Numbered from the stretch's first letter, positions 1 to 6,268 are shown. The stretch: 33,971 nt of DNA from a virus (IMGVR_UViG_3300038825_000257:1-33971), one strand, 5' to 3'. Notes: generated by a model from the letters alone, not told the origin. Numbers and translations are program-made.

Positions 1-39
1 CCTAAGGAAGAATTTTGGGAAACATATTTTAACAATTAA
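1..39 (+). CDS. C-terminal end of a rightward gene (partial)
   Basis: The first 12 codons, followed by a TAA, form the end of a reading frame that begins outside the window. The visible tail is PKEEFWETYFNN, too little to identify. It is followed 13 bases later by the next ATG, with a G-run ribosome binding site between. Direct joining of the window's right edge to this edge would not continue this frame: the gene that leaves at the right edge would hit a stop at once. Confidence 0.4.
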   Translation, partial: PKEEFWETYFNN

Positions 40-51
40 AGGGGGGTTATA

Positions 52-216
52 ATGGTTATTAATATAAATAAAATTAAAGAGTATTTACAAGAAGAAATAG
101 ATACTACGGAATTAAATGAAGATACTATGGAAAGTATAGAAGATGGTATTTTAGTTGGTAGAAAAGAATTATCAGAATCTTTATTAAATCAAATTAAAAA
201 ATGGGAGAATGTATAA
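52..216 (+). CDS. Small acidic protein of unknown function (54 aa)
   Basis: A 54-codon frame starting MVININ and ending KKWENV. It has a strong G-rich ribosome binding site (GGGGGG, 41-46) and a TAATG overlap with the next gene, both signs of a real translated gene. The protein is rich in Glu, Asp, Ile and Leu, has no cysteines and no membrane segment, and looks largely helical. It belongs to the run of four tiny overlapping genes ahead of the nuclease and SSB block, so an early regulatory or host-takeover role is possible. No family recognised. Confidence 0.6.
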   Translation: MVININKIKEYLQEEIDTTELNEDTMESIEDGILVGRKELSESLLNQIKKWENV

Positions 217-404
217 TGGCAAATGGATTAGAGGAATTGGATTCTCTCTTGATTTCTGCAAAAATTAATTCATTAAATGCTGTATTATTATACAAGCTAC
301 AAAATGATAAGACCTGGAGTGCAGATTTACTAAAAGTCTTAAAAGACTGTAATTCATTAATAGATAAAATATTAATTGATCAAGATAAAGGATTAGAAAA
401 ATGA
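216..404 (+). CDS. Small protein of unknown function (62 aa)
   Basis: The ATG at 216 shares its A with the previous TAA stop and has a GGGAG ribosome binding site 203-207 just upstream, so it is preferred over an in-frame ATG at 201. The 62-residue product (MANGLEEL...) is helical, Leu-rich and soluble, with no motif. Its stop overlaps the next start (ATGA-type), so translation is probably coupled along this cluster. Function unknown. Confidence 0.6.
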   Translation: MANGLEELDSLLISAKINSLNAVLLYKLQNDKTWSADLLKVLKDCNSLIDKILIDQDKGLEK

Positions 405-550
405 ATAAAGATATAACTATGGAATGTGATTACTGTAATCATATAGAACATTATGAAGATGAGTGTTCATTTTTTCAAGGTGAAATGTGGGGATTACCAG
501 ACAATTCTGTTATGTGTAATACTTGTTTAGATAAGGAGAAAGTAGAATGA
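401..550 (+). CDS. Small zinc-binding protein (49 aa, two CxxC)
   Basis: A 49-residue frame overlapping both neighbours by 4 bases. It contains CDYCNH at residues 9-14 and CNTC near the C-terminus, two CxxC knuckles about 27 residues apart, which is the usual spacing for a treble-clef or zinc-ribbon finger. The acidic middle (HYEDECSFF) makes classic DNA binding less obvious; a protein-protein role is equally likely. Such mini zinc proteins are common in phage early regions, but no named family is recognised. Confidence 0.6.
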   Translation: MNKDITMECDYCNHIEHYEDECSFFQGEMWGLPDNSVMCNTCLDKEKVE

Positions 551-699
551 TTATAGAAGTAAATTCACAATTAAATAGACGTATTTATAATTTAATAAAT
601 GCGAGAAATGACGCAAAATGTCCAGATTTTAAAGCGATATGGAATCACAAGTTATTAGAATTATTAAGAAAATCACAATATAATATTACATTACATTAA
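547..699 (+). CDS. Small protein of unknown function (50 aa)
   Basis: A 50-codon frame starting at the ATGA overlap with the zinc-knuckle gene. The product (MIIEVNSQLNRR...) is mildly basic and predicted helical, with one cysteine, no membrane segment and no recognised motif. The overlap and tight spacing to the following nuclease gene (9 bases) support a real gene in the same transcript. Confidence 0.55.
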   Translation: MIIEVNSQLNRRIYNLINARNDAKCPDFKAIWNHKLLELLRKSQYNITLH

Positions 700-708
700 G
701 GAAATATA

Positions 709-1512
709 ATGGAATTAGAAAAAAGAGTATTTGCTGACGGAACATTAACTTTTGATGAACCTAGTCATAAGTATCAATTTATTAAAAATGACGGAGAAAT
801 TATAGATGTGCGATCTGTTACTTCGCATTTTAGCATACTTGGTAGTTTTAATATTGGTGCTATGGCATCTCGGAAAGCATTTAGAACTACTTTTATGGAA
901 GAAATAGAACTTAATAAACAGTATTCATGGCAATATAAAAAAGATGCTGAATCTTTTATTAAAGATATAAGTAAAAAATCGGCTGATGTCTGGAAACAGG
1001 CTAGTTCTAGGGGGACAGCTGTACATGCAACATTAGAAAATTATGCGAAGGGCATACAACCAACATATGATACAGATGAAAATATAGCTAAAATGCAGAA
1101 AGCAGGAATTGATTGGTTTGATGCTAATGTAGAAAAAGTCTTATCGAGTGAAGTATTGGTTTATAATAAAGAACATAATTACAGTGGTAAATATGACCTA
1201 GAATGTATTTTAAATGACGGCAGAGGGCGAGTGTTATTAGATTGGAAAACTGGCTCTATAGCTAATTTTAAACGATTACCTGACATGTCTAGTAAGTTTC
1301 CATTACAATTATTGGCATATATGGAGTGCCTACTAGAAGATAAAGGGGGAAATCCATTTCCTAGAATGATAGTAATGATTGATAGAGATAATGCTGATAT
1401 AATGACACGAACTTATGACACTAAAAACTATACAAGAGATAAAAGCATTTTCTTACAGATTATTAATTTAAATAATTATTTCCATGATTATGCAGATGAA
1501 TGGAAACAATAA
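709..1512 (+). CDS. PD-(D/E)XK exonuclease, RecB/Cas4-like
   Basis: A 267-residue protein with the ordered motifs of RecB-family nucleases: a conserved His in GTAVHA (about H106), an acidic residue in YSGKYDLE (about D163), the DWKTG metal-binding motif (D178, K180), and the QLLAYME motif (Q200-Y204) typical of RecB/Cas4/AddB nuclease domains. No Cys cluster is present, so it lacks the iron-sulphur part of true Cas4. In phages, single-domain enzymes of this type process DNA ends for recombination or replication, which suits its place directly before an SSB-like gene. A role in degrading host DNA is also possible. Confidence 0.85.
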   Translation: MELEKRVFADGTLTFDEPSHKYQFIKNDGEIIDVRSVTSHFSILGSFNIGAMASRKAFRTTFMEEIELNKQYSWQYKKDAESFIKDISKKSADVWKQASSRGTAVHATLENYAKGIQPTYDTDENIAKMQKAGIDWFDANVEKVLSSEVLVYNKEHNYSGKYDLECILNDGRGRVLLDWKTGSIANFKRLPDMSSKFPLQLLAYMECLLEDKGGNPFPRMIVMIDRDNADIMTRTYDTKNYTRDKSIFLQIINLNNYFHDYADEWKQ

Positions 1513-1514
1513 AC

Positions 1515-1567
1515 GAGTGAGGTTTTATTTTTATGTAGAGGGGTTAGCTCACTCCTTTCCTCTCTAC
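1515..1567 (+). promoter_or_regulatory. Predicted H-type RNA pseudoknot upstream of the SSB-like gene
   Basis: Two interleaved stems fit this leader. Stem 1 pairs GAGTGAG (1515-1521) with CTCACTC (1548-1554), 7 bp. Stem 2 pairs GTAGAGGGG (1535-1543) with CCTCTCTAC (1559-1567), 9 bp with one G-U. The 3' arm of stem 1 lies inside the loop of stem 2, which makes a pseudoknot. It ends 7 bases before the AAGGAG ribosome binding site (1575-1580) of the SSB-like gene. No U-tract follows, so a terminator is unlikely. T4 gene 32, another SSB, is autoregulated through a leader pseudoknot; the parallel is inference. Confidence 0.55.
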
Positions 1568-1586
1568 ACCAAATAAGGAGTTAAAT

Positions 1587-2129
1587 ATGCAGATTACAAT
1601 TAAAGAAATAATAGCACCACAGCCACCAAATGAAGAAAAAGGGTGGAAGGGTACTAAAAATTATAAAATAGTAACAACAGACGGAAAAAAATTACTATGT
1701 AATCCAGATAAAAGACCTAGCGACTTAGATGTTGGCATGGTGGTTGATATAGAAACATGGGCAGATCAGTTTAATAATCTCTATATTAACAGATTTAAAG
1801 TGGTTAATGACGATAATATAGCACCAAGTCCACAACCTACACCAACTGCTGCTCCAACACCACTACAAGCAACACAGAATAGCTATCAACCTACTACGGA
1901 AGGTACAGCAGGTGGACATGATGTAGCAGAGTTACAAGGCAGAGATTGGGCTATTATACTACAAGCATGTGTAAACCGAGATGCAACACTTACTGCTGAC
2001 CAAAAACTTAAATTTATATTATTAAATTATAGTAGAGGTTCAGTAGGAGCATTTAAACATCTGCAACAGACAGAAGATTTAGATAATACTGCTATAAGTG
2101 AAATGCCTGATGATAAAATCCCATTTTAA
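1587..2129 (+). CDS. Single-stranded DNA-binding-like protein
   Basis: A 180-residue protein in three parts. Residues 1-75 are beta-rich and OB-fold-like. Residues 78-105 are a Pro/Thr/Gln-rich linker. Residues 112-165 are a helical segment (RDWAIILQACVNRD), followed by an acidic tail ending PDDKIPF. That tip closely matches the DDDIPF end of bacterial SSB, the docking site for replication and repair partners. An AAGGAG ribosome binding site lies 6 bases upstream, behind a predicted pseudoknot. The middle helical domain is not part of E. coli SSB, so this is an SSB-like or functional analogue rather than a plain SSB. Its neighbours are nucleases and the primase-helicase. Confidence 0.75.
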   Translation: MQITIKEIIAPQPPNEEKGWKGTKNYKIVTTDGKKLLCNPDKRPSDLDVGMVVDIETWADQFNNLYINRFKVVNDDNIAPSPQPTPTAAPTPLQATQNSYQPTTEGTAGGHDVAELQGRDWAIILQACVNRDATLTADQKLKFILLNYSRGSVGAFKHLQQTEDLDNTAISEMPDDKIPF

Positions 2130-2460
2130 AACAGGTAAAAAATATAAATCTAAATCTAAAAGATTTGTAAGTAAAAAACATTTAGAACATATAACTACTT
2201 TTGATTGTATTATGTTTCCATATACATGGTGTACTAGACGACCTGTTCAAGTACATCATTTATTAAAACCTGTGTATTCTGCTAGGGGTATGGGTTTAAG
2301 AGCAAGTGATAAAGATGTAGTGCCATTATGTTTTGATTGTCATACAGAACTACATAGAAATGGTAATGAATTAAATTTTTTTAAATTAAAAGCAGATAAC
2401 GAAAATCTTGGTAAAGAAAAATGTCAAGAACTATGGGAAGGGAGTCCATATTATGAGTAA
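2110..2460 (+). CDS. HNH endonuclease, Ref/DUF968-like
   Basis: A 116-residue basic protein read from ATG 2110; a GTG at 2098 is an alternative start and neither has a clear ribosome binding site. It contains a C-x7-C pair, a PVQVHH motif, a GMGLRASDKDVVPLCFDCH stretch and a closing ELHRNG. This HH...D...PLCxxCHxELH order is that of the HNH/treble-clef nucleases typified by phage P1 Ref, with two Cys pairs for structural zinc and HH...H as catalytic ligands. It overlaps the SSB-like gene by 20 bases. A recombination-linked nicking activity is plausible; homing activity is less likely because the gene is embedded in a coupled operon. Confidence 0.75.
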   Translation: MIKSHFKTGKKYKSKSKRFVSKKHLEHITTFDCIMFPYTWCTRRPVQVHHLLKPVYSARGMGLRASDKDVVPLCFDCHTELHRNGNELNFFKLKADNENLGKEKCQELWEGSPYYE

Positions 2461-2563
2461 ATTAAAGAAAGTAACTTGTAAGCATTGTCAAACTATTGAT
2501 ATGTCTTACATGACCAGAATTTATTGTTGGTATTGCAAGATGCGTTATGGGGATAAGTTATGA
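2453..2563 (+). CDS. Tiny zinc-ribbon protein (36 aa)
   Basis: A 36-codon frame overlapping the HNH gene by 8 bases and the resolvase-like gene by 4. The product holds CKHC (residues 9-12) and CWYC (about 25-28), two CxxC knuckles typical of a minimal zinc ribbon, in a Lys/Tyr-rich basic background, which suggests nucleic-acid contact. The overlaps and the GGGAG site at 2440-2444 support translation. It may assist one of the adjacent nucleases; no specific function is recognised. Confidence 0.6.
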   Translation: MSKLKKVTCKHCQTIDMSYMTRIYCWYCKMRYGDKL

Positions 2564-2922
2564 AAGCAGCATCTGCAAAACAAAAAGGTCGTAAGTTTCA
2601 ACAATGGGTAAGAGATATTCTTATTAATACATTAGGCATAGATGCAGAAGATATTGAATCTAGGTCTATGGGAGCAGGTGGAGAGGATATTATGATGGCT
2701 AAAACTGCCAGAGTACAATTTCCATTTTCTATTGAATGTAAGAACCAACAAACTCTTAATGTTTGGAAGTCTTATAAACAAGCCGAAGCAAATTGTGGAG
2801 AATATGAGCCAATTTTGTTTATGAAAAGAAACAATCAAAAACCTTTGGTTGTAGTTGACGCAGAATTTTTTGTTAATTTATTTAAAAAGGGGAGTAAAGA
2901 CAATGATACAGAAACAAAATGA
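2560..2922 (+). CDS. PD-(D/E)XK nuclease, Holliday-junction-resolvase-like
   Basis: A 120-residue protein with the compact layout of small phage/archaeal resolvases. It has an N-terminal basic helix (KGRKFQQWVRDIL), then SMGAGGEDIMMA carrying the metal-binding Asp (D43), then FSIECKNQ with the ExK pair (E59, K61), and a downstream Gln in SYKQAEAN. The length and the fold order match VRR-NUC/Hjc-type enzymes. It begins with an ATGA overlap and is followed by an overlapping HTH gene. The likely job is to resolve branched replication or recombination intermediates before packaging. A Holliday-junction specificity cannot be proven from sequence alone. Confidence 0.75.
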   Translation: MKAASAKQKGRKFQQWVRDILINTLGIDAEDIESRSMGAGGEDIMMAKTARVQFPFSIECKNQQTLNVWKSYKQAEANCGEYEPILFMKRNNQKPLVVVDAEFFVNLFKKGSKDNDTETK

Positions 2923-3121
2923 TATGATTTTAGAACATTTAAAAGAACATGGTAAGATTGACCCTAAACAAGCCTATGAAAACTTTGGTTGTATGCGATT
3001 ATCGGCAAGAATATTTGATTTAAGACGTGATGATATTCACATTGAAACAACTTATAAAATGGTTAAGAATAAATTTGGTAAAAAAGTAAAGGTTGCTGAA
3101 TATAAGTTACTAGGGGATTAA
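2903..3121 (+). CDS. Winged helix-turn-helix DNA-binding protein
   Basis: The ATG at 2903 has a GGGGAG site 8 bases upstream and overlaps the resolvase stop by 20 bases, so it is preferred over an in-frame ATG at 2855. The 72-residue product begins with IQKQNDMILEHLKEHG, then DPKQAYENFGCMRLSARIFDLRR, then a beta-like VKNKFGKKVKVAEYKL. This is the layout of short phage winged-HTH proteins in which the recognition helix is RLSARIFDLRR. It probably controls the early operon or acts in replication; no target site can be named. Confidence 0.7.
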   Translation: MIQKQNDMILEHLKEHGKIDPKQAYENFGCMRLSARIFDLRRDDIHIETTYKMVKNKFGKKVKVAEYKLLGD

Positions 3122-3122
3122 T

Positions 3123-3872
3123 GTGAAAGCACATCAAAGACTAATTAGAGAAAAAATTAGTAAAGAAGAATCTCATGATTTGTTTGGTAAATATTGGGAA
3201 ACTATTAATATTGATATAAAAAAAGCAGAGGTTAAGCAAATTAGTTTAATAACTGCAAAAAAAATAATAGAAGAATATGAATGGTTAAAATGTTTACCTG
3301 CAATAACTAAATATCAATTTGGAATATTTTTTGATAATGTTTGTGGTGGAGTAGTTACTTTTTCGCCAGAATATATAGAAAATTTAGGTAGGTGGGATAA
3401 GTATAATTATACAGGTAAAATTTTATTATTAAGTAGAGGTGCTTGTGTTCATTGGGCTCATGAACATTCTGCTAGTAAGTTAATAGCTAAAAGTATTAAT
3501 TTATTACCAGAAAAATATAAAATAATTACTGCTACTGTTGACGATTTAGCAGGAGAAATAGGAACCATATACCAAGCGTGTAATTTTTATTATGTAGGCA
3601 GCATGAGAGATGCAAATCCTAATGTAAAAAGTAAAAAAGGAGATAGAGATGCTTGGATAATTAATAATAAATTATATGGTTCAAGAGCTTTGCGTCAAAA
3701 ATTTAAGACTACAAAATTAGAAGTTTTAAAAAAACATTATCCTAATATAAAAAAAGTAAAACAAAATAGTAAGGGCAGATATTTTTATTTTAGAGGTAAT
3801 AAGAAAGAAAAAAAGTATTATTTAAATTTTATTAAACATTTAATTCAACCATATCCAAAGAGGACAACATGA
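3123..3872 (+). CDS. Mom-like DNA-modification protein (GNAT fold)
   Basis: A 249-residue protein read from GTG 3123, with AGGGG 7 bases upstream. The conserved core runs from GIFFDNVCGGVVTF through LLSRGACVHWAHEHSASKLI and ITATVDDLAGEIGTIYQACN to FYYVGS. This is the pattern of phage proteins annotated as the Mom family, after phage Mu Mom, a GNAT-fold enzyme that converts DNA adenine to a carbamoylmethyl form and so blocks restriction. Candidate catalytic residues are Arg105, Asp140/141 and Tyr150, matching the Arg-Asp-Tyr order in Mu Mom. The C-terminal third is strongly basic, as expected for DNA binding. It sits in the replication block, consistent with modifying new phage DNA. Family placement is from memory. 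Confidence 0.7.
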   Translation: MKAHQRLIREKISKEESHDLFGKYWETINIDIKKAEVKQISLITAKKIIEEYEWLKCLPAITKYQFGIFFDNVCGGVVTFSPEYIENLGRWDKYNYTGKILLLSRGACVHWAHEHSASKLIAKSINLLPEKYKIITATVDDLAGEIGTIYQACNFYYVGSMRDANPNVKSKKGDRDAWIINNKLYGSRALRQKFKTTKLEVLKKHYPNIKKVKQNSKGRYFYFRGNKKEKKYYLNFIKHLIQPYPKRTT

Positions 3873-4150
3873 GTCTTGATAGAAAATTTGTATTAGGATT
3901 AAAAAGAAGTGGCAAGTATTCTTGCCCTAATTGTCAACACGAAAGAACGAAGAATAAACGAGATACACCATTATCAGTTACGACACAATCTGATTCTGTT
4001 GTATATTTTTGTCATCATTGCAACATAAAAGGAGTGGAATTCTATGAAGAAACTAACAAACAACGTAATACAATTCGCAGAAAAGAGGGGGATAACAGAA
4101 CAAACACTAAAAAACCTGAAGTGCGAAGCAGGTATGGGACAATATGGTGA
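3869..4150 (+). CDS. Primase zinc-binding domain protein, encoded separately
   Basis: A 93-residue frame beginning at an ATGA overlap with the Mom-like gene. It holds CPNC (C19, C22) and FCHHC (C48, C51), spaced like the zinc-ribbon at the N-terminus of T7 gp4-type and DnaG primases, which reads the template recognition site. The conserved part ends near residue 55. The last 36 codons overlap the primase-helicase gene by 107 bases in another frame and are low-complexity, so they are probably spacer. The two products together match one T7 gp4-like enzyme. Either the finger works as a separate subunit or a frameshift joins them; a -1 shift would not give the right frame. Confidence 0.75.
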   Translation: MSLDRKFVLGLKRSGKYSCPNCQHERTKNKRDTPLSVTTQSDSVVYFCHHCNIKGVEFYEETNKQRNTIRRKEGDNRTNTKKPEVRSRYGTIW

Positions 4151-5543
4151 TAGACAATTAGAATCTATTGTTTTTAATTACTTTAACACAAAAGGTGAGA
4201 AAGTTAATTATAAAGCTAGAGCCATTGCAGAAAAGACCTTTAAACAATTAAAAGGTGGCAAACAACAATTTTATAATATTGAAAATGTTATTAATTCTAA
4301 TAACTTATCTACTGTTTATATTGTAGAAGGAGAGTTTGATTTAGCAGCCATGCTAGAAAGTGGTTACCCTATAGATAGTGTATTAAGTGTTCCGAGTGGT
4401 GCTCCTGCTACAGAAACTGATAATGCTGAATCGGCAAAACGCTATGAATATATATTAGAATCATTAGAACAAGGGTTAGATAAGGCACATTGTTTTGTAT
4501 TATTGACCGATAATGACGATCCAGGTAGGAATCTAAGAGCAGATTTATCTTCTATATTAGGACATGCTAAATGTAAATTTGCAGAGTTTCCACCAGACGT
4601 TAAAGACATAAATGAATATATGTTAAAAGTAGGCAAAGACCAATTACAATGGTTTATTAATGAAGGACTACAAGATTACCCTATAGAAGGTGTTTATACT
4701 TTAAATGATATACCAGAACCTTCACCACCTAAAATATGGAATCCACAATTTGATGGTTGGGATAATAAAGTTATGCTAGGTGCAGGTATGTTATCGGTGT
4801 TTACTGGCTATCCAGGACATGGTAAAACCACTTTTGCACAACAATTATGGGCGAATATAGTAAAAGAATATAAAATACAAGTAGGACTATTTTCGGGAGA
4901 AACAAGAGTTAAACCTTATGTAAGAAGAAACTTACGCACTTTTTATCATGGCAAACAAGAAAGAGATATGACAGAAGGAGAATTAAATGAAGCTGATACA
5001 TGGATAGGTAATAATTTTCATTTCTTAAATCACCCTAATAATGCACCTGAATTTGAATGGGTATGTGATAAGATACGAGATATGAAAGCACGATTTGGTA
5101 TTGAAGCGTTTATGTTTGACCCTTGGAATAAATTAGAAATGCCTGATTTAAATAGAAATACAGAAACAAATTGGATTGGTAAATGTTTAGATGACTTAGC
5201 AACATTAGCTAAAGTATTAGATGTGCACATAATGATACTAGCTCACCCTTCTAAGCCAAGTGAATATAAGGTGGGTAATAATGCACCTACAGCGTACTCT
5301 ATAGCAGGTTCGGCACATTGGTATAATAAACCAGATCATATCTTTAGTTTATGGCGACCTAAGTTTGAAGATGAAGATGGGAATAGACTTACTGAAGCTA
5401 AGTTGGTAGTTTGGAAAACACGATACGAAGAATTAGGTTATCCTAGAACTTTAGAAGTACGCCTAAATATGCAGAATGGTTGCTTTGAAAGTGTTGATAA
5501 GCAACAAGTCTATCAGTCAAATCGCAAAGATATATACGGATAA
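4044..5543 (+). CDS. Replicative primase-helicase (TOPRIM + DnaB/RecA-like helicase)
   Basis: A 499-residue protein. Residues 90-160 form a TOPRIM domain, with VYIVEGEFD (E95) and LLTDNDDPGR (D156, D158). Residues 245-470 form a hexameric-helicase core, with Walker A GYPGHGKTT (K261), Walker B FMFDP (D359) and an ILAHPSKP motif near 398-405. This is the T7 gp4 layout without its zinc finger, which is supplied by the overlapping upstream frame. The ATG at 4044 has an AAAGGAG site 4028-4034; the frame is closed upstream by TAA 4026-4028. It should unwind the fork and make primers. No polymerase gene follows, so a host polymerase is presumably used. Confidence 0.92.
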   Translation: MKKLTNNVIQFAEKRGITEQTLKNLKCEAGMGQYGDRQLESIVFNYFNTKGEKVNYKARAIAEKTFKQLKGGKQQFYNIENVINSNNLSTVYIVEGEFDLAAMLESGYPIDSVLSVPSGAPATETDNAESAKRYEYILESLEQGLDKAHCFVLLTDNDDPGRNLRADLSSILGHAKCKFAEFPPDVKDINEYMLKVGKDQLQWFINEGLQDYPIEGVYTLNDIPEPSPPKIWNPQFDGWDNKVMLGAGMLSVFTGYPGHGKTTFAQQLWANIVKEYKIQVGLFSGETRVKPYVRRNLRTFYHGKQERDMTEGELNEADTWIGNNFHFLNHPNNAPEFEWVCDKIRDMKARFGIEAFMFDPWNKLEMPDLNRNTETNWIGKCLDDLATLAKVLDVHIMILAHPSKPSEYKVGNNAPTAYSIAGSAHWYNKPDHIFSLWRPKFEDEDGNRLTEAKLVVWKTRYEELGYPRTLEVRLNMQNGCFESVDKQQVYQSNRKDIYG

Positions 5544-5661
5544 ATCGCAGATTTCTGGTGTCAAGAAAAAAATAATTTTTTTTTAAACCGCAAAAAACCG
5601 CCATTTATTTACCAAAAATAGTTAAAAATGGCTAAAATCTGCCATTTCTCAAAACCCAATA
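5544..5661. other. AT-rich non-coding region with repeated GCCATTT
   Basis: No gene is seen between the helicase and the next rightward gene. This stretch has an A7-TAA-T8-type inverted tract near 5563-5587 and three GCCATTT copies: 5600-5606 and 5641-5647 on the + strand, and 5626-5632 inverted. Such AT-rich DNA with short repeats beside a helicase could be a replication origin or an operator, but the repeats are short and this may be chance. Confidence 0.3.
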
Positions 5662-5670
5662 TGTTATAAT
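5662..5670 (+). promoter_or_regulatory. Extended -10 promoter-like sequence
   Basis: TGTTATAAT matches the extended -10 form (TGn plus a perfect TATAAT). No good -35 lies 17 bases upstream (CCATTT), which extended -10 promoters can tolerate. It points at the gene starting at 5780 and would give a leader of about 100 bases containing a hairpin at 5745-5763. Confidence 0.45.
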
Positions 5671-5744
5671 GGTCTAAACAAAGCGATAAGTATGCTGTTT
5701 GACATTGTAAATAAATATTGTGTTTGAGTTGGTAGTAACTCTGC

Positions 5745-5763
5745 CCTATGCCAGTTGCATAGG
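5745..5763 (+). promoter_or_regulatory. Leader hairpin beside a ribosome binding site
   Basis: CCTATGC (5745-5751) pairs perfectly with GCATAGG (5757-5763) around the 5-base loop CAGTT. Its 3' arm includes the first part of an AGGAG run (5761-5765), while a second GGAG (5770-5773) remains free 6 bases before ATG 5780. The hairpin could tune translation of the following gene. Confidence 0.4.
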
Positions 5764-5779
5764 AGAAACGGAGATTGCT

Positions 5780-6187
5780 ATGGTAGCAACAAACGAATAC
5801 GATCGTATTAACTCAATTTGGGTTAAAGCAGAAAAAGAAGGAACTATTTATTTATCTAACCAAGAACTTATTAATGCTTTTAAAAAATTATATTTAAAAG
5901 CAATGAAAAAAAGTTGGAAAAAGAAAATAGTTTTAACAAGTGGAAATAGGCAAACTTGGTATAATTATTCAAAACGTGCTTGGGTAATTAACCCTAAATG
6001 TACTAATGATTATCATGGGTTAAAAGATTTAACTCATTCAGTATCTCATTGGTGCAGTAATATATTGTTTCCTAATGATAAACCACATAGTGATAATCAA
6101 TTTTGGTTAGAACTAAGATTAACTAACTATGCTTATGACCAAAAATGGCATTTAGGAACATTAAAAAAGCGTACTAGCTGTAACTAA
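5780..6187 (+). CDS. Conserved phage protein with HxxxSH motif, function unknown
   Basis: The ATG at 5780, with GGAG 6 bases upstream, gives 135 residues; a GTG at 5720 would add 20 residues encoded by the leader hairpin and is less likely. The central stretch reads WVINPK, then LKDLTHSVSHWCSN, then PHSDNQFWLELRLTNY. The HSVSH pair with a later PHS could bind a metal, and the pattern recalls an unnamed family in marine phages. The protein is basic (many KK pairs), which suggests nucleic-acid contact. It is the last gene of the rightward block, behind its own promoter-like sequence. Function unknown. Confidence 0.65.
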   Translation: MVATNEYDRINSIWVKAEKEGTIYLSNQELINAFKKLYLKAMKKSWKKKIVLTSGNRQTWYNYSKRAWVINPKCTNDYHGLKDLTHSVSHWCSNILFPNDKPHSDNQFWLELRLTNYAYDQKWHLGTLKKRTSCN

Positions 6188-6195
6188 TACGCTTT
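6166..6195 (+). terminator. Possible rightward transcription terminator
   Basis: AAAGCGTA (6166-6173) and TACGCTTT (6188-6195) form a perfect 8-bp stem around a 14-base loop that includes the stop codon of the last rightward gene. It is followed by TAATTA rather than a clean U-run. The position at the end of the rightward block and before converging leftward genes supports a terminator role. Confidence 0.4.
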
Positions 6196-6251
6196 AATTA
6201 AAACAATTATTAAGTTACTACCATCTTAAACACAATGTTAAAATAAAGCAA

Positions 6252-6267
6252 TGTTTCATGTGAAACA
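6252..6267. promoter_or_regulatory. parS-like site (ParB-binding consensus, one mismatch)
   Basis: The 16 bases TGTTTCATGTGAAACA match the bacterial chromosomal parS consensus TGTTTCACGTGAAACA at 15 of 16 positions, with C to T at position 8. It lies 2 bases beyond the last leftward stop codon, in the only convergent gap. No parA or parB gene is visible. The same inverted repeat could form a leftward hairpin (stem TGTTTC/GAAACA) followed by a T-rich tract, so a terminator is the main alternative. No second copy was noticed by eye. Confidence 0.5.
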
Positions 6268-6268
6268 A

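Noticed and set aside
1534-1567. Intrinsic terminator after the exonuclease gene
   Set aside because: The stem is stable but is followed by ACCAAATAAGG, with no U-run, and lies directly before a ribosome binding site in the same operon.
2855-2902. Longer N-terminus for the winged-HTH protein
   Set aside because: It would lie within the resolvase gene without a ribosome binding site; ATG 2903 has GGGGAG at the right distance.
4029-4150. Classic -1 ribosomal frameshift between primase finger and helicase
   Set aside because: The A-rich run near 4106-4115 could be slippery, but a -1 shift leads to the third frame, not the helicase frame; a +1 or -2 event would be needed. Independent initiation at ATG 4044 has a good ribosome binding site.
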